Assembly (NCBI GenBank): GCA_016872775.1
Contig: VGZA01000006.1
Location: 62,001-126,000 of the forward strand
Length of the DNA stretch: 64,000 nt
From: Planctomycetota bacterium
GTDB lineage: Bacteria > Planctomycetota > Planctomycetia > Pirellulales > Pirellulaceae
Direction: 5' to 3'
Shown: positions 26,148-35,106 of the stretch, piece by piece
Numbering within the stretch: the first letter of the stretch is position 1
How the letters are laid out: each line of letters opens with the position of its first letter
Program-made: the position numbers and the translations under genes
Notes under the pieces: model-generated
The model's input: only the letters and a program-made list of their open reading frames with translations
What the model was told of the DNA's origin: nothing
Database searches by the model: none

Positions 26148-27842
26148 ATGATCTTTTTCGTTTGCCTGCTGGCTTTTGCCTCAGCGGCGCGCGCCGAAAT
26201 CACTACGTCGACGGTCGTGGTGTCGATGCGCGACGGCGTCAAACTGGTGACGGACGTCTATCGTGATGACGCCTCGGCGCAGGCTCCCGTAGTCCTGATG
26301 CGCACGCCCTACGATCGCACGAGGCAAAAGAGTATCGGGGAGGGCTGGGCAAAAGCGGGCTACGTCTTTGTCGCGCAGGATTGTCGTGGCACACGGGCTT
26401 CCGAAGGCGTGCTTGCGCCGTACAACAACGAAGGTCAGGACGGCTACGACACGATCGAGTGGCTGATGCGGCAACCGTGGTGCAACGGGCGAGTTGGCAT
26501 GGTCGGCGGTTCGTACGTCGGCGCGGTGCAGTGGCAGGCGGCGGTCGAGAACCCACCGGGCCTGGTTGTGATCGCTCCCCAGGCCACATGGAGCAGCTTC
26601 TATCGGAACTTGTACCTCGGGGGCGCGGTCCGACTATCGTTGATCTCGAGTTGGATCGCGGGCAACACGCCGAAGCCCGAAGGCGCGACCCAAGCCAACA
26701 TGAGTAGCGCCTTGATGCGCCTGCCGCTCAGCGACGTCGACGAGGCGATCGGCTGGCCGATGCCCTGGCTGGACGCGTATCTCACGCACCCCGAGCCGAA
26801 CGGCTTCTGGACGCGACTCGATCTCACGGCGAGGTTACCGGAATTGCAACTCCCGGTGCTGCACGTCGTCGGCTATTACGATTTCTTCTCGCGCGAGTCG
26901 GTCGACAACTTCATGGTCATGCAACGTCAAGCGCGAGACCCATCGACGCGGAAACAACAGCGACTCCTGCTGGGCCCCTGGGACCATGGCACGATCGGGA
27001 AGTCGCAAGTCGCCGAAGTCGATTTTGGACCGGCGGCCGCTCTCGACGTTGCGGCAATCCAGCTCGATTGGTTCGATCGCCATTTGAAGCGGGACGCCAC
27101 GGCGATCGCCGGGTCGTTTTCTCCGGTGAGTTACTTTTCGATGGGCGACAACGTCTGGCTCGATGCCCAGACCTGGCCTCCCGAGGGATTCAAAGCGACG
27201 TCGTACTATCTCCACTCGGACGGCAACGCCACCACGCGAAATGGAACTGGCCGGTTATCTCGCGACGCGCCGACCAGTGCACAACCGAGCGACGCGTTTC
27301 GCGCTGATCCGTCACAACCCGTCCCTGCCTGCCCGGTCACGGACGCGCGGCCGATCAGTGCCGCCGTTTGGGGCCCCGTCGATCAATCAATCTTGGAGGA
27401 CCGCGACGACGTGCTTGTATACAGTACGTCTCCGGTCGCGGAGCCAATGACCTTCGCCGGTAACCTCGAAGCCCGTCTGTTCGTCAGCACCGACACGCCC
27501 GACGCGGACTGGGTCGTCAAGGTCGTCGATGTTCGCCCCGACGGCGTCGCGATCAATCTCGCCACGGGTATCGTGCGCGGCCGGTATCGCAACTCGCTGC
27601 TCAAGCCTGAGTTGATGAAAGCGGGAGAAGTTTACGAAATCACCGTCGATCTTGGTCCCTGTGCCGCGACGATCGCAAAAGGCCATCGGCTTCGCGTCGA
27701 TATCTGCGGTTCGCTCTTTCCGCTCTTTGACCGCAACCCGAACACCGCCATCGGCATTTTTGGCGACAAGACTGCGGTGGCGACCGAACATGTTCACCAC
27801 CGGCCGGGAGCCTTGTCGCGGCTCATCTTGCCGGTGAAATGA
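26148..27842 (+). CDS. CocE/NonD family serine hydrolase, exported
   Basis: ATG 26148 gives 564 residues with a clean Sec leader, MIFFVCLLAFASAARA. Starts further upstream would run through the double palindromic repeat and bury the leader. The N-terminal alpha/beta-hydrolase has MRDGVKLVTDVYRDD, TPYDRTRQ, the nucleophile elbow GGSYVGAVQW, a probable acid in VVGYYDFFSRES and the catalytic histidine in LGPWDHGTIG. The C-terminal part (about 370-564) with ARLFVSTDTPDADWVVKVVD and LRVDICGSLFPLFDRN is the jelly-roll PepX C-terminal domain. The family cleaves esters, amides and acyl-peptides (cocaine esterase, glutaryl acylases, X-Pro dipeptidyl-peptidase). The substrate cannot be read from the sequence. 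It follows a PSD1/DUF1501 pair on the same strand. Confidence 0.92.
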   Translation: MIFFVCLLAFASAARAEITTSTVVVSMRDGVKLVTDVYRDDASAQAPVVLMRTPYDRTRQKSIGEGWAKAGYVFVAQDCRGTRASEGVLAPYNNEGQDGYDTIEWLMRQPWCNGRVGMVGGSYVGAVQWQAAVENPPGLVVIAPQATWSSFYRNLYLGGAVRLSLISSWIAGNTPKPEGATQANMSSALMRLPLSDVDEAIGWPMPWLDAYLTHPEPNGFWTRLDLTARLPELQLPVLHVVGYYDFFSRESVDNFMVMQRQARDPSTRKQQRLLLGPWDHGTIGKSQVAEVDFGPAAALDVAAIQLDWFDRHLKRDATAIAGSFSPVSYFSMGDNVWLDAQTWPPEGFKATSYYLHSDGNATTRNGTGRLSRDAPTSAQPSDAFRADPSQPVPACPVTDARPISAAVWGPVDQSILEDRDDVLVYSTSPVAEPMTFAGNLEARLFVSTDTPDADWVVKVVDVRPDGVAINLATGIVRGRYRNSLLKPELMKAGEVYEITVDLGPCAATIAKGHRLRVDICGSLFPLFDRNPNTAIGIFGDKTAVATEHVHHRPGALSRLILPVK

Positions 27843-28020
27843 GGCACTTCCGCGAACTGCGAATGGTGCAAGTGGACCGCGCCCGCCGATGTTTGTCACA
27901 TAGTCGGAAGGCGCTGTTCGGCGGGCGAGTTTGTTTTACAGTATTTCCCCGACCACGGATCACAGTAAACTGAACTGTCCGCTGGCCGAGTCCTGCTTGA
28001 GTTCGCTGGAGATTTCACCA

Positions 28021-29487
28021 ATGCCTCAATTGCCCCACGGGGTTGTGCACCCTTCGATGCCGCGACGTGTCGCGCTGCAGGCGGGCGCTGTCGGACTGTT
28101 GGGTTTGGGAATGAACCATCTGGCCGGGTTGCGGTCGCTCGCCGCGGAAGTCGATCACCCGATTACTCGTCCACCGAAGTCCGTAATTTACATTTTTCTG
28201 TCTGGTGGCTTGGCTCAACACGACAGTTTTGATCCGAAACCGCTGGCTCCCGAGGGGATCCGCGGCGAGTTCGCTCCGATCGCAACCCAAACGCCCGGCC
28301 TGCAGATTTGCGAGCACTTGCCGATGCTGGCCGCATGCAGTGACCGATGGGCGCTGGTGCGTTCGCTGACGCATCCCTACAACGAACACTCGATTGGCCA
28401 TCACGTGATGCTCACCGGTCGCACACCCACGCCCGCGGGCTTTGATTCGAACCGGCCGACGACGCGCGACTTCCCGTCGATCGCGTCCGTTGTGACAAAG
28501 GTTGTACCGCCGCGAAACAACCTCCCTCCTGCCGCGGTGCTTCCGGAGAAGCTGATCCACGTTACGGGCCGCACGATTCCGGGACAGTTCGGCGGCGAGA
28601 TGGGGAGCCGGTACGACCCCTGGTTGATTGAAGCCAGCCAATATCGCGACGCGAACTATACCCATGGCGCGTTTCCGGAATACGGATTCCAGCGTCAAAA
28701 TGGAAAAGCGACTCCGGAGAATTATCGCTACGAGGCGCCTCGCCTGGAACTCGCGCCCGGCGACTTGCGTGACCAGTTTGAAGCCCGGCGGTCCCTGCTG
28801 GCGTCGCTCGAATCACAGCGAAGGATGCTCGACGAGGGAGCGCGCGTGATGGAACTTGACCGGCATCGGCAGACGGCGGTCTCCATGCTGCTTGATGGAC
28901 AGGTTCGTACGGCGCTCGACGTGCATTCCGCCAGCGATCGGGTTCAGGACCGTTACGGACGGAATTCGTTCGGATGGTCGTTGTTGATGGCTCGGCAGCT
29001 CGTGGAGTCCGGCGTCAGTCTGGTCCAGGTGAATCTGGGCAACGACGAGTCCTGGGACACGCATGAAGCGGCATTTCGAAATTTGCGGGAATTCCTTTTG
29101 CCGCCGACGGACCGAGCGGTTTCGGCGTTGATCGAAGATCTCTCGGACCGGGGCCTCCTGGACGATGTGATGATCGTAATGGCGGGAGAGTTTGGTCGCA
29201 CGCCCAAAGTCTTCACTTACCCGGGAGCCAAGACCAACCTTCCCGGACGCGATCATTGGGGTGCCGTGCAAACCGTGTTCTTTGCCGGCGGGGGCGTGCG
29301 CGGCGGAACGGTGATTGGTGAATCGGACGCGATGGGCGGTTACCCGCAGTCCGATCCGCAGACTCCGGAGAACATGGCCGCGACGATCTACAGCGCGCTG
29401 GGGTTGCCTCGCACGCTGGCCTGGAAGGATGGATTGGAACGCCCCCACCAGATATACCACGCCGACCCGATCCACGGCCTCACTTGA
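28021..29487 (+). CDS. DUF1501 protein, PSD1-independent type
   Basis: ATG 28021 is chosen because CTGGAG precedes it and the upstream start at 27931 adds 30 residues with no leader. 488 residues. Leader MPRRVALQAGAVGLLGLGMN. The entry motif is FLSGGLAQHDSFDPKPLAPE, followed by IRGEFAPIATQTPGLQICEH, which marks a subgroup distinct from the PSD1-linked proteins. Metal-site candidates are WDTH (about 345), GEFGRTP (about 390) and GRDHWG (about 410), with W in place of the second H. It is the first of three DUF1501 genes in a cluster that lacks any cytochrome gene. The next gene overlaps or follows closely. Family certain, function unknown. Confidence 0.92.
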   Translation: MPQLPHGVVHPSMPRRVALQAGAVGLLGLGMNHLAGLRSLAAEVDHPITRPPKSVIYIFLSGGLAQHDSFDPKPLAPEGIRGEFAPIATQTPGLQICEHLPMLAACSDRWALVRSLTHPYNEHSIGHHVMLTGRTPTPAGFDSNRPTTRDFPSIASVVTKVVPPRNNLPPAAVLPEKLIHVTGRTIPGQFGGEMGSRYDPWLIEASQYRDANYTHGAFPEYGFQRQNGKATPENYRYEAPRLELAPGDLRDQFEARRSLLASLESQRRMLDEGARVMELDRHRQTAVSMLLDGQVRTALDVHSASDRVQDRYGRNSFGWSLLMARQLVESGVSLVQVNLGNDESWDTHEAAFRNLREFLLPPTDRAVSALIEDLSDRGLLDDVMIVMAGEFGRTPKVFTYPGAKTNLPGRDHWGAVQTVFFAGGGVRGGTVIGESDAMGGYPQSDPQTPENMAATIYSALGLPRTLAWKDGLERPHQIYHADPIHGLT

Positions 29488-29522
29488 AACATGCCTTGCA
29501 CCCGATTCCGGAGAGCCCTTGC

Positions 29523-30881
29523 ATGCTCCATATTCTCGGACGAAATACCGCGTCGCACTGTGACGGTCACGCGCGTCGCCACTTCTTGAAGATCGGCGGA
29601 TTGGCATTGGGCGGCCTGTCGCTGCCGCAGATTTTGCAGGCCGAGCAATCTTCGCCGACAACGCGCGGGAAATCGCTGGACCACAAAGCGGTTATTATGA
29701 TCTACCTGTCAGGGGGGCCCTCCCATCAAGACATGTACGATTTGAAAATGGAAGCGCCGATCGAAATCCGTGGCTCATTCCTCCCGATCTCGACCAATGT
29801 TTCCGGAATCGAAATCTGCGAGCATATGCCGCGCCTGGCCACGATGATGGACAAGGTGGCGATCATTCGTTCGCTGTATGGCTGCCCCGACCAGCACGCC
29901 TCGGACTTGTGTTTGAGCGGTTATCCGATCGGGCCGAAAGGACGCCAGGACAATCATCCGTCGCTCGGGTCCGCCGTTTCCCGATTACAGGGACCCGTCG
30001 ATCCCGCTGTACCGCCTTTCGTCGGCCTCACTACCAAGACCGGCCACTCGCCCTACTCCAATCCGGGATTTCCGGGGTTTCTGGGCGCTGCCTACGCTCC
30101 ATTTCAGCCGAGCGGCGAGGGGATGGTCAACATGCGATTGAACGGAATCTCGCTCGACGAGTTGCGCAACCGTCAACAGTTGCTCGCATCGTTCGACGAG
30201 TTTCGTCGGCAGGTCGATCGCCAGGAGAGTTATCGGGGCGCGGACGCGCTGTCGCGGAAGGCGTTTGACGTTTTGAGTTCGAGCAAGCTGGTCGAAGCGT
30301 TGGATCTAGACAAGGAGGATCCCGCAGTGCGTGACCGCTACGGCCGCGGCAGCGCCGATCCGGCGTTCGGAGAAGATGCTGGCCCGCACTGGATGGACCA
30401 GTTCCTCATGGCGCGGCGGTTGGTCGAGGCGGGCGTGCGGTGCGTGACACTTTCGTTCGGAAGTTGGGATCGTCATGGTGCGAACTTCGAACGGCTTCCG
30501 ATTCAACTCGCCAAGTTCGATCAGGCGATCACCGCGTTGATCGAGGATCTCCACCAGCGCGGACTGGACCAGGACGTCAGCGTCGTCGCATGGGGAGAGT
30601 TCGGCCGCACACCGCGCATCAATCCGGGCGGCGGTCGCGATCACTGGCCGCAGGCTTCCTGCTGCCTGCTGGCTGGTGGCGGAATGCGGATGGGACAGGT
30701 CATCGGCTCGACGAATCGATTGGGCGAAGTACCGCACGATCGCCCGATCCACTACCAGGAAGTGTTTGCGACACTCTACCAGCGACTGGGAATTGACGTC
30801 GGGAACGCGACGATTCCCGACCAGGCGGGGCGACCGCAGTATCTGGTAGATTATCGCGATCCGATCCGGGAACTGATTTAG
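29523..30881 (+). CDS. DUF1501 protein, PSD1-independent type
   Basis: ATG 29523 follows GGAG by 10 bases; a TTG at 29484 overlapping the upstream stop (TTGA) is an alternative and would add 13 residues. 452 residues. Leader ARRHFLKIGGLALGGLSLP. Domain entry IYLSGGPSHQDMYDLKMEAP, then IRGSFLPISTNVSGIEICEH. Metal-site candidates are WDRH (about 315), GEFGRTP (about 358) and GRDHWP (about 371). It lies between another DUF1501 gene and a DUF6807 gene, with only 10 bases to the latter, so it is part of one operon. Its sequence is closer to the DUF1501 proteins at 28021, 32037 and 57095 than to PSD1-linked ones. Confidence 0.92.
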   Translation: MLHILGRNTASHCDGHARRHFLKIGGLALGGLSLPQILQAEQSSPTTRGKSLDHKAVIMIYLSGGPSHQDMYDLKMEAPIEIRGSFLPISTNVSGIEICEHMPRLATMMDKVAIIRSLYGCPDQHASDLCLSGYPIGPKGRQDNHPSLGSAVSRLQGPVDPAVPPFVGLTTKTGHSPYSNPGFPGFLGAAYAPFQPSGEGMVNMRLNGISLDELRNRQQLLASFDEFRRQVDRQESYRGADALSRKAFDVLSSSKLVEALDLDKEDPAVRDRYGRGSADPAFGEDAGPHWMDQFLMARRLVEAGVRCVTLSFGSWDRHGANFERLPIQLAKFDQAITALIEDLHQRGLDQDVSVVAWGEFGRTPRINPGGGRDHWPQASCCLLAGGGMRMGQVIGSTNRLGEVPHDRPIHYQEVFATLYQRLGIDVGNATIPDQAGRPQYLVDYRDPIRELI

Positions 30882-30891
30882 ACGAGAGAAT

Positions 30892-32010
30892 ATGGCACCG
30901 CGCCTGATCCCACCCATTTCTCGTCGCTGGCCTTCTCGCACTGCGTCGTCGCTCGTGATGTGGCCGAGGCTGTCGCTGGTTCTGGCACTGGTGCTGTTTC
31001 TGATCAATTCCATGCGCGGATACGGCGCCGAAGGGCAGGACGGGCGCGCCAATATCGGGCGCGTCGTTCGGGTGGCTGGGAAAGACGCATCAACCGCTGT
31101 GGCGGTGAGCACCGCAAAGCGATTCGAAGAATTCTCCATCGACGAACGAGTGGACAGGCTGCGTATCTCATTGACCGGGAAGCCGATCGTCGACTTCGTG
31201 TTCAAGGACAACAAGATATTGCGACCTTACTTCGCGAATGCTCGGCTGCCGAACGGCCTGCAAGTGACGCGTAATCATCCGCCGGTAGAGGGAGTGGATT
31301 CGCTGGATCACGACACGATGCACCCCGGCATCTGGCTCGGATTAGGCGATATCAGCGGCCAGGACTTCTGGCGGAACAAAGGGATGATGGAACATATCCG
31401 TTTTGTGTCGCCTCCGGCCAACGTGGACGGACAATTGCGGTTTGCGACCGAGTGCCACTTGAAGACCGGCACGGGCGATCCGCTCTGTTTGTTGACCAAT
31501 CGCTTCGTACTGGTTTCTCGGCCGCACGGATGGCTGCTCGTCTGGAACGCCGAATTCCATGCCGATCGAGAGCCGCTCGTGTTCGGTGATCAGGAGGAAA
31601 TGGGGCTCGGAGCACGCGTGGCCACGCCCTTTACCGAGAAAAACGGGGGCTTGTTGCGCAGCTCGACCGGCAAACAGACCGCGAAGCAGACCTGGGGCCA
31701 GCCCGCCGCGTGGTGCGATTACTCCGGCACCGGTCCGAACTCTGGCGGTATCACGTTGATGGCCGGTCCGAGCAACTTTCGCCAAAGCTGGTGGCACAAC
31801 CGCGACTACGGCGTTTTCGTCGCCAATCCGTTCGGGCGGGAGGCGATGAAGCAAGGTGCTCGCAGCGCGGTCACCGTCGCCAAAAGGGAAACAATGCGGC
31901 TGGCTTTCGCTGCGTTCGTCCACGATCATGAAGAAATCGACGCGGAGGCCGAGTTCAAGGTCTTCGAAAAACTCGCGGCGTTGGAATCCACGAAACCAGC
32001 CAACCGGTAG
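30892..32010 (+). CDS. DUF6807 (PmoA-like) exported protein
   Basis: 372 residues. A hydrophobic segment, WPRLSLVLALVLFLINSMRG, at about 23-42 is a leader or anchor; the ATG at 30958 (residue 23) would shorten the N-terminus to a normal signal peptide. The rest matches the DUF6807 family, sometimes annotated methane-oxygenase PmoA in planctomycetes, although it has no similarity in length or membrane topology to pMMO. Signature stretches are NKILRPYFANARLPNGLQVT, NHPPVEGVDSLDHDTMHPGI, HIRFVSPPANVDGQL and WWHNRDYGVFVANPFGRE. The family is predicted to form a beta-rich galactose-mutarotase-like or sugar-binding fold; this is family-level belief, not shown here. It sits between DUF1501 genes with gaps of 10 and 26 bases. 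Confidence 0.85.
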   Translation: MAPRLIPPISRRWPSRTASSLVMWPRLSLVLALVLFLINSMRGYGAEGQDGRANIGRVVRVAGKDASTAVAVSTAKRFEEFSIDERVDRLRISLTGKPIVDFVFKDNKILRPYFANARLPNGLQVTRNHPPVEGVDSLDHDTMHPGIWLGLGDISGQDFWRNKGMMEHIRFVSPPANVDGQLRFATECHLKTGTGDPLCLLTNRFVLVSRPHGWLLVWNAEFHADREPLVFGDQEEMGLGARVATPFTEKNGGLLRSSTGKQTAKQTWGQPAAWCDYSGTGPNSGGITLMAGPSNFRQSWWHNRDYGVFVANPFGREAMKQGARSAVTVAKRETMRLAFAAFVHDHEEIDAEAEFKVFEKLAALESTKPANR

Positions 32011-32036
32011 TTGCTCGCGTCATAGACGAGATCAAA

Positions 32037-33440
32037 ATGACCAACCAACCTGTAACGACCCCCTTCTCCCGTCGCCGGCTGTTACACGCGGGCGCCTCCG
32101 CGTGGATGACGTCGAGCGTCTTACGGATCCTGCACGGAGGTGCCGCGCAGGCGGCCTCGACGACACCGTCGAGTACATCCGCCAGCGATCTTCAGGCATC
32201 ATTCGGCCGGGCCAAGAGTGTCATCTACCTGAATTTGAGTGGAGGTCCTTCCCAGTACGAAACGCTTGATCCGAAACCCGACGCGCCGGCGGAGATTCGA
32301 GGGATCTTCTCTCCGATTGCGACGAACGTTGCGGGGACGCAGATCTGCGAGTTGCTGCCGCGGACGGCGACGATGGCCGATCGACTGGCGATTGTGCGGT
32401 CTTTTGCGACGGATGATCCCAACCATGAGTCAGCCGGCTACTGGATCAACACCGGCCACAAGTATGCTGGTCCAGACATGCGGGCGCTGGCGCCGACGGA
32501 TTGGCCGACGCTGGGCGCGATCGTCAAGATGTTGAAGCCCACCGAGCGCGGACCGTTCAGTGCGGTGATGCTGCCGGAACCGATCATCGCCAATCCCAAT
32601 GTTTTCCTTCCGGGTCAGAACGCCGGTTTTCTTGGGCGCCGCTGGGATCCCGACATCCTCAAATGTGATCCGTCGGCGACCGACTTCCGTATCGAGAGCC
32701 TGACGTTGCCGGAGCAAATTACCGTTTCGCGGATGGAGTCGCGCGGCAGCTTGCTCGCGGCGCTGAATGTCGCGGCTCCGATACGCACGCCGTTGACGGC
32801 GGACCACACGCGGCTGTGCCAGGACGCACTGGGCGTGTTGGTCTCGGGCACCGCCCAGGGTGCGTTCGCAATCGATAAGGAACCGCCGGAATTGCGAGAA
32901 CGCTACGGTCGCGGCAAATGGGGTCAGTCGGTGCTGCTGGCGCGACGACTGATCGAGGCCGGTGTGCGGATGGTGTTCGTGCAGTGGCCGCGCGAGCCGG
33001 GCGACCTGAGCGCTCCCAATCCGCTCTGGGACACCCACGCTAACAACAACGTGCGGATGAAAGATATCCTCTGCCCGCAGTTTGATCTGGGCTTCACAGC
33101 GCTGATCGAGGATCTCGAAGCGCGCGGACTGCTCGACGAGACGCTGGTCGTCGCCGTGGGAGAAATGGGGCGCACGCCGACGTTCAACGCCAGCGGCGGC
33201 AGGGATCACTGGGGGAACGTCTTCAGCTTCGCCCTGGCCGGCGCGGGAGTTCGCGCGGGACAGGTATACGGTGCCAGCGACCGTAACGGTGCGTATCCGG
33301 CACGCGATCGCGTCACTCCAGCCCAATTGACTGCGACGATTCTGCACCTGCTGGGCGTCAGCCACGAGGCGACATTCCCCGACCGGACCGGGCGGCCGCT
33401 GCGCGTCGTGGAAGGTGAGCCGATCGCCGCGCTGATCTGA
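32037..33440 (+). CDS. DUF1501 protein, PSD1-independent type
   Basis: 467 residues. Leader SRRRLLHAGASAWMTSSV, twin-arginine-like. Domain entry YLNLSGGPSQYETLDPKPDA, then IRGIFSPIATNVAGTQICEL. Metal-site candidates are WDTH (about 331), GEMGRTP (about 376, methionine replacing phenylalanine, unique among the ten copies here) and GRDHWG (about 389). It follows the DUF6807 gene by 26 bases. A PQQ-type propeller gene follows 85 bases later. No cytochrome gene is near. The family call is firm and the role unknown. Confidence 0.92.
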   Translation: MTNQPVTTPFSRRRLLHAGASAWMTSSVLRILHGGAAQAASTTPSSTSASDLQASFGRAKSVIYLNLSGGPSQYETLDPKPDAPAEIRGIFSPIATNVAGTQICELLPRTATMADRLAIVRSFATDDPNHESAGYWINTGHKYAGPDMRALAPTDWPTLGAIVKMLKPTERGPFSAVMLPEPIIANPNVFLPGQNAGFLGRRWDPDILKCDPSATDFRIESLTLPEQITVSRMESRGSLLAALNVAAPIRTPLTADHTRLCQDALGVLVSGTAQGAFAIDKEPPELRERYGRGKWGQSVLLARRLIEAGVRMVFVQWPREPGDLSAPNPLWDTHANNNVRMKDILCPQFDLGFTALIEDLEARGLLDETLVVAVGEMGRTPTFNASGGRDHWGNVFSFALAGAGVRAGQVYGASDRNGAYPARDRVTPAQLTATILHLLGVSHEATFPDRTGRPLRVVEGEPIAALI

Positions 33441-33525
33441 AAATCGCCAACCTGGCATTGAACATTAAGTTGACCCGCTAAATGGCAATGAGTTTCACTC
33501 CCTAGTCCGCACGCGAGGGTGTTCC

Positions 33526-34797
33526 ATGCGATTTCATACCACGGCTCTCCTTGTTCTGATCGCAAGCCTGTTCCAGGTCGTCGCATCGAATGGAAGCGAC
33601 TGGCTGCAGTTTCGCGGCCCCGACGGTCAGGGGCACTCCGATGCGGAAGGAGTGCCAACGGAATGGAGCGAACAGAAAAATATTCGCTGGAAGGTTGCCG
33701 TTCCCGGCGCAGGCTGGTCCTCACCGGTGATCTCCGGCAACCAGATCTGGCTGACAAGTTCCGAACAGGACGGGAAATCATTACACGCCCTCTGTTTCGA
33801 CAAGACTTCGGGCGTGTTGCTGTACAACGTGAAGGTTCTGACGACCGACGAGGCAGGGCCGCGCCATCCACAAAACGGATATGCCTCTCCCACACCCGTG
33901 CTGGACGGCGACCGAGTCTATGTGCATTTCGGTCCTCGAGGCACGGCCTGCCTCCATCGCGATGGGGAAATCGTCTGGAGGAATACGGAGTTCGCTTACG
34001 ATGCGTTTCAGGGAGCGGCCAGTTCGCCGATTATTCACGACGATCTTCTGATACTCACCTGCGATGGCACCGACCATCAGTTCCTGGTTGCACTTGACAA
34101 GAAGACTGGCAAGATCGTCTGGAAGCAGCCGCGGGCGCATCTTGAGAATGCCGCCGCGCGGCATGCGGAAGGGTCCGTCATGGCCCGAATCGCCAAAATG
34201 GCCTACTCCACGCCGCTGATCCAGAACGTCGACGGTTCGCCACAACTGATCAGCAATGTCGCGGATCATGTGGCCGCCTACGACCTGAGGACGGGCAAGG
34301 AGATCTGGTGGATGCCTTATGTCGGGTTCTCGCAGGTCGCTCGGCCGTCGTATGGCAACGAGTTGTTCTACGTGGTCGGTTCGGTGGCCCAAGACCAATT
34401 TTGCGTCTTCGCGATTCGCCCCGGCAAGGGAAAACTGCGGGAAGATCAACTGGCATGGCAATGCTCGAAAGGGATCGCCCACGTTCCGTCACCGCTGCTG
34501 GTGGGCAAAGAGCTGTATGTCGTCGATAACAGCGGTGTGGCATCGTGCCTGGACGCGCTGACCGGGGAGGTGCTATGGCGCGAGCGGCTGGGTGGCAATT
34601 ACGATGCGTCACCAATCGAAGTACGGGGCAGGATCTACTACCTGAGCCGCGATGGCAAGATGACGGTGCTCGCCGCCGGACGGTCGTATCAGGTACTGGC
34701 CACGAACCAGCTGGAAGGAACTTTCAAGGCGTCGCCGGCCGTCTCGGGAAAAGCTCTCTTCTTGAGAAGCGAGGCCGATTTGTACCGGATCGAATAG
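33526..34797 (+). CDS. PQQ-repeat (BamB-like) beta-propeller protein, exported
   Basis: 423 residues with Sec leader MRFHTTALLVLIASLFQVVA. The first blade WLQFRGPDGQGHSDAEGVP, followed by IRWKVAVPGAGWSSPVISG, is the standard start of planctomycete outer-membrane-protein-assembly-factor-BamB-like proteins. Later blades repeat the pattern VALDKKTGKIVWKQPRAH, AYDLRTGKEIWWMPYVGF and SCLDALTGEVLWRERLGG. The fold is an eight-bladed PQQ-type propeller. BamB proper is a lipoprotein of the BAM complex; this one lacks a lipobox and is more likely a soluble binding protein. It ends the DUF1501/DUF6807 cluster. Neither the ligand nor any enzymatic activity can be inferred. Confidence 0.9.
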   Translation: MRFHTTALLVLIASLFQVVASNGSDWLQFRGPDGQGHSDAEGVPTEWSEQKNIRWKVAVPGAGWSSPVISGNQIWLTSSEQDGKSLHALCFDKTSGVLLYNVKVLTTDEAGPRHPQNGYASPTPVLDGDRVYVHFGPRGTACLHRDGEIVWRNTEFAYDAFQGAASSPIIHDDLLILTCDGTDHQFLVALDKKTGKIVWKQPRAHLENAAARHAEGSVMARIAKMAYSTPLIQNVDGSPQLISNVADHVAAYDLRTGKEIWWMPYVGFSQVARPSYGNELFYVVGSVAQDQFCVFAIRPGKGKLREDQLAWQCSKGIAHVPSPLLVGKELYVVDNSGVASCLDALTGEVLWRERLGGNYDASPIEVRGRIYYLSRDGKMTVLAAGRSYQVLATNQLEGTFKASPAVSGKALFLRSEADLYRIE

Positions 34798-34898
34798 ATC
34801 GAGAGCGGCGGCCCGTCCCAGCGTGGCGAAAAAACACAGGATAGTGCCCACGCATTTTCACTTCCCACGGATGTTAGCAAGTGTGGCACACGGTGGAT

Positions 34899-34941
34899 TG
34901 TCACAATGCAGAGTGTCACAGTGATTCCAGCATGATATGAT
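34899..34941 (+). promoter_or_regulatory. Candidate regulatory region: TGTCACA repeats and TATGAT
   Basis: Two identical TGTCACA heptamers (34899-34905 and 34914-34920) are 15 bases apart, followed by TATGAT at 34936-34941, a fair -10 box. A small palindrome GTGT/ACAC around GGC lies at 34881-34891. This 198-base gap separates the PQQ-propeller gene from the next PSD1 gene and probably holds its promoter. Confidence 0.35.
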
Positions 34942-35106
34942 AGGGAGCTGACGACTTGCCCGCCACGCCGTCCTGTTGACGCACGCCTCACCGCTTTGGG
35001 ATATACCGCGATGGGTTTGATGCTCTTGATCCATCTTCACAATCACGTCCGCCGGCCGCGATTCGATCGTCGTGAGCGCGAACGGTGGATCAAGGAGCGG
35101 CAAAGG

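Noticed and set aside
30892-32010. Particulate methane monooxygenase subunit (name PmoA)
   Set aside because: The PmoA label attached to this family is misleading. The protein has one leader-like hydrophobic segment and no polytopic membrane pattern, and no pmoB or pmoC is present.
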